A stretch of 64,000 nucleotides of DNA, taken from contig JAKAWS010000004.1 of the NCBI GenBank assembly GCA_021816885.1, forward strand, positions 1 to 64,000. The letters are read 5' to 3'. The notes under the pieces were generated by a model that saw nothing but the letters and a program-made list of their open reading frames with translations, searched no databases and was not told where the DNA came from. Source of the DNA: Microcaldota archaeon (lineage in GTDB: Archaea; Micrarchaeota; Micrarchaeia; Micrarchaeales; Micrarchaeaceae). Shown here piece after piece: positions 8,235-17,108 of this stretch (its first letter is position 1; the number at the start of each line of letters is the position of its first letter). A program made the position numbers and the translations under genes.

Positions 8235-8786
8235 TTATTTCTTGAGCTGCCTCGACCATTGGGAGAGTGCATTTACCAGTTCAGTTATCTTCTCCGCTGT
8301 CATTTGATCGATAAGCCTCCCGTTTGCGTCCAGTTTCTCATGCACTGCAGGTATTAGCACCTCGGGCTTGTTTATCATATACATATTTAAGTATGCAAAT
8401 GACTGCCTCAGATGTTCCTGTGCCCTTACCCCTCCCATTACTCCGGTAGATGAGCTCATTAGTGCAACGGGTTTTTTCTCGAATGCATTGTCTCCATAAG
8501 GCCTTGATACCCAGTCTATGACATTCTTCAGATATCCTGGAATCGAGTGATTATATTCCGGGGTGGATATGAGAATTGCATCGGCTGCCCTTATCTTCTC
8601 CTTAAACATGCGCACGGATTCTGGAGGAGCAGTCTCAAGATCCTGATTGAATAAAGGTATATCTTTTATGTCGAAAATCTCTAAAATGACATCCTTAGGT
8701 GCAAGCTCTTTCGCGGCGTTGAGCATCGCTTTGCTGTATGAGCCCTCCCTAAGGCTGCCGCCAAATCCCAATATATTTATCTGCAT
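8235..8786 (-). CDS. NAD(P)H-dependent FMN/quinone reductase
   Basis: 183 residues of flavodoxin-like fold. The N-terminal phosphate-binding loop is GFGGSLREGSYSKAML (about 7-22); TPEYNHSIPGYLKNVIDWVSRP is the flavin-contacting signature of the NADPH-dependent FMN reductase/ArsH/chromate reductase group, followed by the strand and loop LMSSSTGVMGGVRAQEHLR. It probably reduces quinones or other electrophiles with FMN bound. Monocistronic, and transcribed on the same strand as its neighbours. Confidence 0.85.
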   Translation of the reverse strand: MQINILGFGGSLREGSYSKAMLNAAKELAPKDVILEIFDIKDIPLFNQDLETAPPESVRMFKEKIRAADAILISTPEYNHSIPGYLKNVIDWVSRPYGDNAFEKKPVALMSSSTGVMGGVRAQEHLRQSFAYLNMYMINKPEVLIPAVHEKLDANGRLIDQMTAEKITELVNALSQWSRQLKK

Positions 8787-8910
8787 GACAATCAGCTCTT
8801 TGTACTTACTTTTTAGTAGTTCTATAAATACTGCGCTTTGGCATTTTTTTATCGCAGTAAATCTTCGCGCAGAGAAGTTCTGACCGAACTGCTGTGCCTT
8901 TCCACACCCA

Positions 8911-9654
8911 TTACTTTTTGAGATATTTCTTCAGGCTTCCGATTTTCAGACCATCTTCCTTTACAACCCGCAACAATCCGTTAAAAGCTCCGTACAATCC
9001 AGGATCCCAATGCATAAGTATTATCTCGCCTGGTTTAAGTTCCTTCGCATCAAATGTTTCTATCCTAAATGGTTCTCTTACATATCCATCCTTTCCGATC
9101 GGAACTTCCGCTGACCACAATACCACATACTTTATGCCTGACAACGAAGCATCATAGGTTACATTCTTATTATATGCACCGTACGGCGGCCGCATCATGT
9201 AAGGCACACGCTCAGTAATCGAGCTTATCAGTTTTTGGTCGGCAGTTATCTCGTATCTTGCCTCACTATTCTTGATCTCTGTGAGAAACGGATGGGAGAG
9301 CGTATGGTTCTGTATACTACCATACTTAGAATACTCTCTCCAGAACTTTTTATGTTCCTGCAAGGCATCTCCTATCAAAAACGTAGTTGTTGGTATCTTC
9401 TCTTTTTCGATGAGGTTAAGCACTTTCCTGTCTGGGAACCACCCGTCGTCTATCGTTATAAAGACGTCCTTGGACTTTACTATGGACACAATTTCTATAT
9501 TATATCCTTGCCTCGCGGCATCTTTGGATGGTGTACCGTATGCGGAGATTACAGATATTGCGCCAAGCATAACTGCACCAACACTGTTTCTCATGACGCG
9601 CAACAATTGCTTGTCTGCACCATTCAGCATTTTCCGCGATCTTTTCCTACCCAT
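8911..9654 (-). CDS. Polysaccharide deacetylase (NodB domain), membrane-anchored
   Basis: 247 residues. One hydrophobic segment at about 22-42 anchors it after a strongly basic start (MGRKRSRK), leaving the NodB domain outside. The catalytic pattern is DVFITIDDGWFP (metal and base Asp pair), NHTLSHPFL (two metal His), and RPPYGAYN. This family removes N- or O-acetyl groups from cell-surface glycans. It ends with HWDPGLYGAFNGLLRVVKE, the usual C-terminal His motif region. It probably acts on envelope glycans. Confidence 0.83.
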   Translation of the reverse strand: MGRKRSRKMLNGADKQLLRVMRNSVGAVMLGAISVISAYGTPSKDAARQGYNIEIVSIVKSKDVFITIDDGWFPDRKVLNLIEKEKIPTTTFLIGDALQEHKKFWREYSKYGSIQNHTLSHPFLTEIKNSEARYEITADQKLISSITERVPYMMRPPYGAYNKNVTYDASLSGIKYVVLWSAEVPIGKDGYVREPFRIETFDAKELKPGEIILMHWDPGLYGAFNGLLRVVKEDGLKIGSLKKYLKK

Positions 9655-9714
9655 AAGTCAAATAGCAATCATCTAGTTAAAAATTCTTCTATCAGATTTG
9701 ACAAGCAGTCAACA

Positions 9715-10353
9715 TTACATAAATCCCAACCAAAGGAGGAGTATGCCAAAAAACTCGGAGTAGTAGAGAAAAGCTGGGAACTGCACAATGTACAGAGTAC
9801 CGGCTACGCTGACCACTATGACCCCCGCTATTATCGATAGCAACTTATACGACCTCCTTTTAATGTAACTATACGCCGCGACGGTTAGTATTATGATTGC
9901 TGCCGGGAATGTAGATGTCATCGAAACAAGGACTACCTGCAAAGGCAGAACTCCGAATACGACGCCGTTTACCAGGATGTTACCAATGTTGTTGTAACCT
10001 AACGAGAGAATAAGCGCCAGTGCAGCCAATACAGCATAGCTGGCGTAAATCTTAAACACCAATCTGTTATCTATGAGCTTAAGCGATCCTAAGGCAAGCA
10101 TCTCCACTAGGATAACCACATCAAAAAGGTAGATGTCTCCCAAAGCGACATTATATATTCCGAAAGCGAAAAATACCTCTAAGAGGACTCCTATCGCAAA
10201 AAACCAGAGACCAGCGCTCCAGAACATGAACTGGCACCTCTTTGATAATATGTATCTTCTGGTAATCAATACTGCTAAGGGGACCGTAAGCAACAGTATC
10301 GCTATGGTAGATAACTGTAGTATCACGCTTCCCGAGAGAGATAAATACTGCAT
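9715..10353 (-). CDS. Multi-pass membrane protein, about seven segments
   Basis: 212 residues, almost entirely hydrophobic, with roughly seven membrane segments (about 8-28, 42-62, 70-88, 98-118, 130-152, 163-185, 190-210) separated by short polar loops such as RRYILSKR and KRRSYKL. Cytoplasmic loops are positive. I see no transport or enzymatic motif and do not recognise a family. A TATA-like CTTAAAATACC lies upstream of the ATG. Confidence 0.65.
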   Translation of the reverse strand: MQYLSLSGSVILQLSTIAILLLTVPLAVLITRRYILSKRCQFMFWSAGLWFFAIGVLLEVFFAFGIYNVALGDIYLFDVVILVEMLALGSLKLIDNRLVFKIYASYAVLAALALILSLGYNNIGNILVNGVVFGVLPLQVVLVSMTSTFPAAIIILTVAAYSYIKRRSYKLLSIIAGVIVVSVAGTLYIVQFPAFLYYSEFFGILLLWLGFM

Positions 10354-10396
10354 GCTGTCAATTAGATTATGGTATGGTATTTTAAGTTCTTTTCTA

Positions 10397-10663
10397 TTAC
10401 CACAATGTTACCAACAGTCTTTTGGTTCTCTTTTTGCTGCGTTTGCGCTTCCCTTTTTTGTTAATGTGGCGTTCGTATCTGCGATGGAATCTGCCCGCGC
10501 CATACAGGAAAAGAACAGTAAGTATAACCGCAATTACTCCTGCCGCACCGAAGAACTTCCCTATTAATGCAGCAGGCGTGCCTATATAGAAAAGAAATGA
10601 AGTTCTATCCCAGCCGAGATGCATAGTATTGTATATCTCGTAGAGCTTAAGGTGCTTTGACAT
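10397..10663 (-). CDS. Small membrane protein with basic tail
   Basis: 88 residues. One strong membrane segment, possibly two, at about 25-54 (FYIGTPAALIGKFFGAAGVIAVILTVLFL), then a very basic C-terminal tail (RFHRRYERHINKKGKRKRSKKR). A strong ribosome site GAGGGATAG precedes the ATG. It diverges from the permease gene, with which it shares the upstream region. The function is unknown; the tail might bind nucleic acid or lipid headgroups. Confidence 0.6.
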   Translation of the reverse strand: MSKHLKLYEIYNTMHLGWDRTSFLFYIGTPAALIGKFFGAAGVIAVILTVLFLYGAGRFHRRYERHINKKGKRKRSKKRTKRLLVTLW

Positions 10664-10803
10664 ATTCTATCCCTCTTTTATCTTGTGGAATGGTTAGGCA
10701 GGTTTGTCTGCCTCTTTACTGGTCGCACTCATCTATCCTTGCTCTGTATTTAATACTTTTGTATAATTATCTGATATGTGGAAGAAAACGCTGGTTTGCT
10801 AGT

Positions 10804-12132
10804 ATGCCGAAAAGAGGGATAAGCCCCATTGCTGCGACTGCAGTCGGCCTTGGTGCGATAATAGGGGCAGGTATATTCGTGCTGAGTGGCACAGCCATAG
10901 CGATAGCTGGTGCGGATTCGCTTGTCGCCTTTGCAATAGTGGGTTTTGTGGCCCTCTCCCTAGCGCTTCAGCTTGGCGAACTTGGTTCGATGATGCCGAA
11001 AGAGACAGGAGCGTCCTATTCTTTCGTCTATCAGGCGTTCGGGAGCGAACTCGGGTTCATCACCGGCATCCTTCTCTATTTTAGTTTCTCTACCGCAATA
11101 TCTGCTGTTGCATTGGGATTCGGGTCATATGCTGCCGCACTTTTCGGAATAAGTGCACATTATGCATCAGCCTATGCGCTATATATAGCCATAGCGGCCA
11201 TAACCGCGCTTGCGCTTGTGAACCTTCAGGGCATAAAGAAAGCGGCAAACATAGACTTGGGCCTCGTACTTGTAAAACTTGGCATACTCAGCATCTTCAT
11301 CGCCTCAGTTGCAATGATAACAATCGGAGCAGGGCATATATCCGCATCAAATTTCTCTGTTTCAGCCAAACAGTCCGGTCTTGGCGGGATATTCGCCGCT
11401 AGCATTGCTATATTCTTTGCGTATTCAGGTTTTTCATCAATATCTACGTTTACCTCGAAGATAAAGGGTGGTGCGTCCAGCGCCGCCAAAGCGATATTCT
11501 TCTCGGTACTGATAAGCATAATCTTCTACGTGCTTATAGTGCTTGTCATGATAATAGCGGTTCCTGCATCGTCATATGGGGTAACTGCAGACCCGCTTAG
11601 CTTTGTTCTTAACCAGATACATGCACCTGCCTCTTTGAAGGTGATTGTTGAGATAGGCGCACTGGTAGCTACTGCTTCTGCAACCCTTGCACTGATTCTT
11701 ACCTCTTCTAGGCTAATAAGGCAGATAAGTAAGGACGGTCTTCTCCCAAAGAAATTCGCAAACTACAATAGGGTAAGGGACACTGCCCCATTCGGGATCT
11801 TTGCCTCTTCTATTATTGGAGTGGTAATGCTTTTCTCCGGAAACATCTACATGATAGCGGCGATAAGCAATTTTGGACTTCTCTTCTCATACCTGCTTAC
11901 GACCCTGGCACTTATACATTTCAGGCGAAGAGGACAATCTGGCAGCTTCAGATCGCCATTTTACCCGTATCTCCACATATCGACAATAGTGTTGCTTCTG
12001 GCGTTTATCTTTGGGATGCCGAAAGCAGTACTGGAAATAGGGATAATAGCGATACTCATACTTATTGTATCGTACTATACGCTCAACGAGTTCAAATCAG
12101 GCAAGGCTGCAAAGACTAGACTCTTTAGATAG
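10804..12132 (+). CDS. APC-family amino-acid permease
   Basis: 442 residues from the ATG at 10804; the frame is open upstream to 10657, but the family start is the short cytoplasmic MPKRGISPIAATA. Twelve hydrophobic segments. The helix-1 substrate loop GLGAIIGAGIFVLSG (about 12-26) is the hallmark of amino acid/polyamine/organocation transporters, and ETGASYSFVYQAFG is the conserved helix-3 region. It is predicted to import amino acids by proton or cation symport. The convergent neighbour is an agmatinase-family gene, so a basic amino acid or polyamine substrate is possible but unproven. Confidence 0.85.
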   Translation: MPKRGISPIAATAVGLGAIIGAGIFVLSGTAIAIAGADSLVAFAIVGFVALSLALQLGELGSMMPKETGASYSFVYQAFGSELGFITGILLYFSFSTAISAVALGFGSYAAALFGISAHYASAYALYIAIAAITALALVNLQGIKKAANIDLGLVLVKLGILSIFIASVAMITIGAGHISASNFSVSAKQSGLGGIFAASIAIFFAYSGFSSISTFTSKIKGGASSAAKAIFFSVLISIIFYVLIVLVMIIAVPASSYGVTADPLSFVLNQIHAPASLKVIVEIGALVATASATLALILTSSRLIRQISKDGLLPKKFANYNRVRDTAPFGIFASSIIGVVMLFSGNIYMIAAISNFGLLFSYLLTTLALIHFRRRGQSGSFRSPFYPYLHISTIVLLLAFIFGMPKAVLEIGIIAILILIVSYYTLNEFKSGKAAKTRLFR

Positions 12133-13018
12133 ATTGCCGCCTTTTTGCTGTATCTATCGCACTTATGGAATAAAGAATCAGCCTATAAGCCATGTGCATA
12201 GTCATGCCTTCTTTGTCGAATTTTGGAACCACTTCGGTTATGTCAACCCCAAAGGTCCGTTCTGAGGCAATCTTATCGATGAGATATATCAATTGTGTCG
12301 AAGAGATGCCTCCCGGCTCAGGCTCTGTGACTCCTGGCGCATAAGCCGGATCCAGCACGTCCATATCGATTGATATATAGGTGTCCGCTGTCAGTATGTG
12401 CCGCAGGGATTCTGCGACAGCTCTTGCGCCTCTCTCTTCTATATCCTGCGGAGTCACTACTTCGATGCCCAACTTTTTTATGTTATCTATCTCCTCCTCT
12501 TCGGGAGTCCTTATCCCTATAAGGGCGCTCGCTTCTGGATCAAAACCTTCCAGCTTCGATATATCATTTACCACAGAGCCGAAATACCTCCCTCTTGAAT
12601 TCACAATGTCTGGATGTGCATCAAAATAAGCGATTCCCCATTTATGCCCAGGCTTTGCCGCTCTGAGTATATCTGCGGTGATTGAATGGTCGCCGCCTAG
12701 GCCTATGGAGACCTTCCTGTTTCGGATGGACTTCCCCACCAATCCCAGTTCCTTTCTGGAAAGGTTTCCGGCATCATGCACCTTTGATGAGAACTTCTTC
12801 ATCCCTGGCCCAAACATGGAAAAGCGGCCGCCGGTTATAACGCCTCCTATCTCATTTTTGTTTACGAAGCTACGTATCATATCAGGAGCATATCGGCTGC
12901 CCTTTCTGTAAGCGCTGCCGGAATCGTCCGGCACGCCGAAAACAACAAATTCAGATTCTGCGTATGTAGAAGACGCGAAAGCGAACCTCTTCCTCTCGAC
13001 CTTCTTATTTTTCGGCAT
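12125..13018 (-). CDS. Ureohydrolase (agmatinase/arginase family), paralog 1
   Basis: 297 residues. All binuclear manganese motifs are present: GGDHS (about 108-112), AYFDAHPD, and SIDMDVLDPAYAPG. EPGGIS follows as in agmatinases. It hydrolyses a guanidino substrate (agmatine is likeliest) to an amine plus urea. It directly follows the kelch-like gene on the minus strand with no spacer, so the two may be co-transcribed, and it overlaps the permease stop by 8 nt. A second family member lies at 19841-20710. The substrate cannot be read from the sequence. Confidence 0.82.
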   Translation of the reverse strand: MPKNKKVERKRFAFASSTYAESEFVVFGVPDDSGSAYRKGSRYAPDMIRSFVNKNEIGGVITGGRFSMFGPGMKKFSSKVHDAGNLSRKELGLVGKSIRNRKVSIGLGGDHSITADILRAAKPGHKWGIAYFDAHPDIVNSRGRYFGSVVNDISKLEGFDPEASALIGIRTPEEEEIDNIKKLGIEVVTPQDIEERGARAVAESLRHILTADTYISIDMDVLDPAYAPGVTEPEPGGISSTQLIYLIDKIASERTFGVDITEVVPKFDKEGMTMHMAYRLILYSISAIDTAKRRQSI

Positions 13019-14425
13019 TCATCCATTCCTCTTCTTTGCGAAGAACCAGACTACTACGGCTGCGATTATTATCGCAATCAGCGCAACCAAAATTGCGATT
13101 GGTCCTTCTAAGTTGTGCTTCGCAGGGACTGAAGAATTGGTGGTATTGGACACCGATATGTTTATCGAGCCGTTATATGGAGGCGTCACATTCGTGAAAT
13201 TCGTCCTGTTCATGGCTGTTGTGTTACCGGACTTGTTCTTTGAAGCATTTATTGCCTTCTGCGGTATAGTCGTGCTTTGTGTGCTCTTAACCGTAAAATT
13301 GTTATTTGGTATGGTACTTCCAGGAAATGCTGTTCCTACTGTCGTTGGAATAGTTGTGGTTGTGGTAGAGGATACAGTTAATGATGAAGGCAAAGACGAT
13401 AAATGCAACATTTCGGCATAATATGCAGACCGCGAGGCAGATCCTGTGGAACTACCGGATAGGGTATCTCCACCCACACAATAAAGTGTGTTGGTGTAGT
13501 TGAAACATTGTGGCGAATATATCGGCACAGGATAAGATTCATTTGATTTATACCATCCGAGCACCCCATCTGAGTAGGAATATCCAAAGTAGACGGAATT
13601 TGTAATCCCGAATACAGAATTTCCACTTGTCGTGTTGACTCCAAGGCCTCCGACACAGTATGCATCGCTGTTGTTTTCTAGGCAGGAAGTCCCAGTTATA
13701 AGATAAGAATAGTTTGCGGATGTTTGCCATCCTACAATGCCGTTAGGACCTACAAACGAGTAATAACTTGAGTTCACGAATCCGCCTAGGCAATAGATAA
13801 ATCCAAACTCTCCAAAGCAACTGAGTTGTCCCGATACATTTATTGGGTAAGTCGCAGTCTGCTGCCATGCGCCTATGCCGTCTTTTGTTAGGTTAGCATA
13901 GTATGTAAGATTAGATGGCGCGTTAGTGTTCGGCGATGCAGACTGACCACCCATACAGAAAATGTAGCCCAATTGCGCAACGCACGATATCCCTGTGGTA
14001 TTTGCCAATGGGTAGTTTGATGTGCTCCTCCAATCTTCTATTCCGTTTGCCGTAAGGTTCGCAAAGTAAGTGTCTTGAGCATTACTTAGGTCGCCAATGC
14101 AATAGATGTATCCTTCGTTTGAGACACATGTATTGCCGAGGAAGTTGCCAGGGTAACTGGCCGTAGTCTTCCAGCCGCTTATGCCATTTGCCGATAGTGT
14201 CGAATAATATGAATTGGGAAAATTGATGGTACCTCCATTGGAATAGTACCCACCAACACAGTATACATAACTTGAATTAGTGGCGCAGCTGAATCCGCTT
14301 GCGTTCACAGGGTATTCGGCTGTAGATTGAAATTGTGAGAGCCCGTACTGTCCTTGGGCACCTGCAAATCCTATCAGCATGACCGATATAGCAATCAGTA
14401 TAAAAAATACAGAGCGATTAGCCAA
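13019..14425 (-). CDS. Kelch-like cell-surface protein with C-terminal anchor
   Basis: 468 residues. A signal peptide (hydrophobic 6-22, cut near AGAQG) is followed by six repeats of about 50 residues built around a GI..W....YP core and a Y.YCVGG strand, which should fold as a kelch-type beta-propeller. Most repeats also hold a pair of Cys about ten residues apart, suggesting a disulfide in each blade. Then come a Ser/Thr/Asn-rich stalk with many N-glycosylation sequons (about 350-430) and one membrane helix (443-462) ending KKRNG. An adhesion or S-layer-associated role is inferred. Confidence 0.75.
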   Translation of the reverse strand: MANRSVFFILIAISVMLIGFAGAQGQYGLSQFQSTAEYPVNASGFSCATNSSYVYCVGGYYSNGGTINFPNSYYSTLSANGISGWKTTASYPGNFLGNTCVSNEGYIYCIGDLSNAQDTYFANLTANGIEDWRSTSNYPLANTTGISCVAQLGYIFCMGGQSASPNTNAPSNLTYYANLTKDGIGAWQQTATYPINVSGQLSCFGEFGFIYCLGGFVNSSYYSFVGPNGIVGWQTSANYSYLITGTSCLENNSDAYCVGGLGVNTTSGNSVFGITNSVYFGYSYSDGVLGWYKSNESYPVPIYSPQCFNYTNTLYCVGGDTLSGSSTGSASRSAYYAEMLHLSSLPSSLTVSSTTTTTIPTTVGTAFPGSTIPNNNFTVKSTQSTTIPQKAINASKNKSGNTTAMNRTNFTNVTPPYNGSINISVSNTTNSSVPAKHNLEGPIAILVALIAIIIAAVVVWFFAKKRNG

Positions 14426-14465
14426 CCTATCTACCGATATTCATTATGCTATAAGTTATTTATAT

Positions 14466-14506
14466 GTGTTGATGCAAGAAATCCGCGACTTTTAAGTCGT
14501 GGATAA
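14466..14506 (+). mobile_element. Solo left end of an IS200/IS605-type element
   Basis: The segment ATGCAAGAAATCCGCGACTT and the following TTAAGTCGTGGAT match, with two or three differences, the sequence upstream of the tnpB gene (minus strand, 46750 to 46706). It keeps the same hairpin (CGACTT/AAGTCG). No transposase gene lies next to it. It is therefore a relic or a minimal non-autonomous end sitting in the promoter region between the kelch-like and UbiA genes. Confidence 0.6.
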
Positions 14507-14513
14507 ATCGTAT

Positions 14514-15464
14514 ATGATTATATGGTGGCAAGGTATAAAAACATGCAATCCCCTGCTCCGATATGTGTATTGGAACGGTAGTCCGATGAATGGTTATCTA
14601 GAAGAGGTGCTTGAACCCTCCTTGCTGTTTGGCCTCTTTGCCTCGCTTCTTGGAATAGCGATGGCATACTCCTATAACAGAGTCTTCCTTGCATATGCGG
14701 CGTTAGCTCTCCTGGGGGTGGTTGCCGCGCAGATATCAGCTAACGTCCTAGACGATTATGTGGATTACAGGAACGGGATAGATGCGATTGCGATAAAGAG
14801 AGGGATGAGCGGAGGAAGCCGTGTAATCATAGAGAAAAGAGCAAAGCCAGAGTATGTCCTTATCATGGGACTGTCGTTTTTCTTTGCCGCACTACTGATA
14901 GGGGCCTATCTTACATTTGTATATCCTCCGATACTTCCTTTCCTAATCATAGGGGCAACATCTATCGCACTATACGCCAAGTATCTAGTCAAAGTGCCCT
15001 TCCTCTCTGAATTTTCTATAGGGGTAAGCTTCTTTTCGATATCCGTAGGGACATTCTTGGTATCTGGATTATCATATTCGCACCTTGTAGGCGCCGGCAT
15101 CGCCTCCATACTGCCAGGGATGATGGTTGGTCTTGCAGGATTCGTCAACAGCATACCCGACAAGAAGGCCGACAAGATAGGCGGGAGAAGGACATGTGCA
15201 ACATTTATGGGCAGGTGTGCCGGCTCTTATTACTATCTGACAACCCTCGCGATAGGCTATATTGCGCTGTTTGCTGGGATACGCCTTGAATATGTTCCTG
15301 ACACGACAGCTATGGCTCTGGTCCTTATTCCTGCGCTGTTATACATCTTTTTCGGAATAAAAAGATACAAGAGCTCTAAGAGGTTCGAACCGCGGATGAA
15401 GTTGCACTTCCTCATGTTCATTTCTATGACCGCTCTACTGATATTGTCTTATGTGGTTGTATGA
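14514..15464 (+). CDS. UbiA-family prenyltransferase (MenA-like)
   Basis: About 316 residues with eight to nine membrane segments. The first Asp-rich motif NVLDDYVDYRNGID (about 79-92) binds the prenyl-diphosphate magnesium; a second is NSIPDKKADKIGGRRT. It transfers a prenyl chain to an aromatic or other acceptor. The UbiE methyltransferase gene three genes on suggests menaquinone-type synthesis. The start is uncertain: the GTG at 14499 lies inside an insertion-sequence end and is rejected; ATG 14514 or ATG 14586 are possible. The stop overlaps the next ATG by 4 nt. Digeranylgeranylglyceryl phosphate synthase is the main alternative in archaea. Confidence 0.75.
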   Translation: MIIWWQGIKTCNPLLRYVYWNGSPMNGYLEEVLEPSLLFGLFASLLGIAMAYSYNRVFLAYAALALLGVVAAQISANVLDDYVDYRNGIDAIAIKRGMSGGSRVIIEKRAKPEYVLIMGLSFFFAALLIGAYLTFVYPPILPFLIIGATSIALYAKYLVKVPFLSEFSIGVSFFSISVGTFLVSGLSYSHLVGAGIASILPGMMVGLAGFVNSIPDKKADKIGGRRTCATFMGRCAGSYYYLTTLAIGYIALFAGIRLEYVPDTTAMALVLIPALLYIFFGIKRYKSSKRFEPRMKLHFLMFISMTALLILSYVVV

Positions 15465-16480
15465 TCGCTGTTGGATTCAAGAGTTTTGGCGGACCTGATG
15501 TGCTTGAAGAACTAGAGATTGAAGAGCCAAAGCCGGAAGATGGATATGCCATAGTAAGAATCTCGCATACATCTGTCAATAGGCTTGATACTCTTGTGAG
15601 GAAGGGATACAGCCCAGGCATTGCCCTGCCGCATATTCCGGGCAGCGATGTATACGGCATAATTGATAGGATAGATGGAGGCAAAAACGTTTTTGCGGAA
15701 GGCGACAAGGTTATAGTGCATCCCCTTATCAGTTGCGGTATCTGCGCGGAATGCGTCTCTGGAAAGGAGGATATATGTAGGAAATGGGGAGCCATTGGCC
15801 GGGAGAAGAACGGCTCCTACGCAGAGCTTGTCAAGATAAAGGTAGACCAGCTGTTCCGGCCGCCGGCACACCTCTCTGGTATGGAGCTTGCTTGCCTCCC
15901 CTTGTCTCTTACGGCCGCATGGAGAGGACTTGTCTTGTCCGAACCGGCTCCAGAAAAGACTGTGGTCATAAGAGGCGCATCTGGGAATGTGGGGATAATC
16001 GCTTTGATGCTCTCAAAGGCGCTCGGCATGAGGACTATTGCCATAACAAGAAACAGCATAAAGGCAACGGAGCTTGTAAGAATAGGCGCTGATTCGGTCA
16101 TTGATTCTTCAGAACCCGAATATTTGCAAAGGCTTGATGATGAGGTAGGCGCTGGCGGAGCCGACTCAGTGCTCGACTGCACAGGGGAGATAAATGAATC
16201 GATAAAAATAGTAAAGATTGGAGGCAAGGTCATCTCGTACGGTGTTCTGAAGAACCAAAAAAGTGAAATTGATATCAGTAATCTTTACCTGAAGTCTGTG
16301 CACGTTATCGGGACACGTCTCTCCACTCGCAAGGAGTTTGGCGATGCGATAAGATTCGTCGGAGAAAATAGAATCTGTCCAATAATAGGCCGCGAGCTTA
16401 GCATAACGGACGCCGCTGAAGCGCATATGCTACTTGAAGGTTCTAAGGTCTTCGGAAAGATACTCCTCAAGTTAAACTAG
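15461..16480 (+). CDS. Zinc-type MDR alcohol dehydrogenase/quinone reductase-like
   Basis: 339 residues. GroES-like N-terminal domain with GSDVYG and VHPLISCGICAECVSGKEDIC, whose four Cys make the structural zinc lobe, then a Rossmann domain (VIRGASGNVGIIALML). The usual catalytic zinc Cys near residue 40 is replaced (SHTSVNRLDT resembles quinone oxidoreductases), so it may reduce quinones or enones rather than oxidise alcohols. Coupled to the upstream UbiA gene by an ATGA overlap, so it is in the same operon; the substrate is unknown. Confidence 0.78.
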   Translation: MIAVGFKSFGGPDVLEELEIEEPKPEDGYAIVRISHTSVNRLDTLVRKGYSPGIALPHIPGSDVYGIIDRIDGGKNVFAEGDKVIVHPLISCGICAECVSGKEDICRKWGAIGREKNGSYAELVKIKVDQLFRPPAHLSGMELACLPLSLTAAWRGLVLSEPAPEKTVVIRGASGNVGIIALMLSKALGMRTIAITRNSIKATELVRIGADSVIDSSEPEYLQRLDDEVGAGGADSVLDCTGEINESIKIVKIGGKVISYGVLKNQKSEIDISNLYLKSVHVIGTRLSTRKEFGDAIRFVGENRICPIIGRELSITDAAEAHMLLEGSKVFGKILLKLN

Positions 16481-16488
16481 GCGGTACT

Positions 16489-17100
16489 ATGGATAAGAGA
16501 GATGCCCTATTCTTGTTTCTGCCGATCCTCCTATGGCCAATAACCTTCATAGTTCTAAAGCGCGTCTTCATATACTCTATGCTCGTCTCCACTTTCATCC
16601 TTGCAATAATCTCGTTAAGATGGTATAGGAAGAGAATAAAATGGGCGGGAAAGCGCATCTACGTTTCAATTATCGCAGGCGTAATCGGCGCTTTCCTGCT
16701 ATATTTAGTGTTTTATATTGGATGGTATGCAACTCTCTACTTGGGAATGAACAGCCTTGTAGGAAACGTATACTCGATGATATATGCAGGCGTAGCGAAG
16801 ATGCCGCTTATATTTATCCTCGCACTTATCGGGATATTCGAAGAAATTTATTGGAGAGGGGCGTTGCAGGGCTACATCAAGAAGTCGCTTATGCCTTTGA
16901 TTGGTGCTTTTCCGTGGATAGGTTCGACGCTGTACTATTCGGCAGTTCACATATCGACTCTTAATCCGATTTTGGTCCTTTCAGCGTTCTTTGTCGGTTT
17001 AGTAACAAGCGTAATCGCAGATAGATACGGAATAATATCATCAATGCTAACGCATATAATATGGATAGAGCTTATAGTTGTGTTCATCCCATTGCTTTAG
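16489..17100 (+). CDS. CPBP (Abi) intramembrane metalloprotease
   Basis: 203 residues with about six membrane segments. The family motifs are seen: EEIYWRG (about 121-127, the Glu-Glu...Arg motif), H..TLNP in the next helix, and a final HIIWIE. These glutamates and histidines bind zinc inside the membrane. In eukaryotes the family cleaves prenylated CaaX proteins; in prokaryotes roles include peptide self-immunity. Here it sits inside a quinone-like operon with GGCGGT as ribosome site, and its substrate is unknown. Confidence 0.78.
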   Translation: MDKRDALFLFLPILLWPITFIVLKRVFIYSMLVSTFILAIISLRWYRKRIKWAGKRIYVSIIAGVIGAFLLYLVFYIGWYATLYLGMNSLVGNVYSMIYAGVAKMPLIFILALIGIFEEIYWRGALQGYIKKSLMPLIGAFPWIGSTLYYSAVHISTLNPILVLSAFFVGLVTSVIADRYGIISSMLTHIIWIELIVVFIPLL

Positions 17101-17108
17101 GTTATGAT

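Noticed and set aside
14499-14513. GTG start for the UbiA gene
   Set aside because: It lies within the solo IS605 end, so the extra five residues come from the insertion sequence, not from the family.
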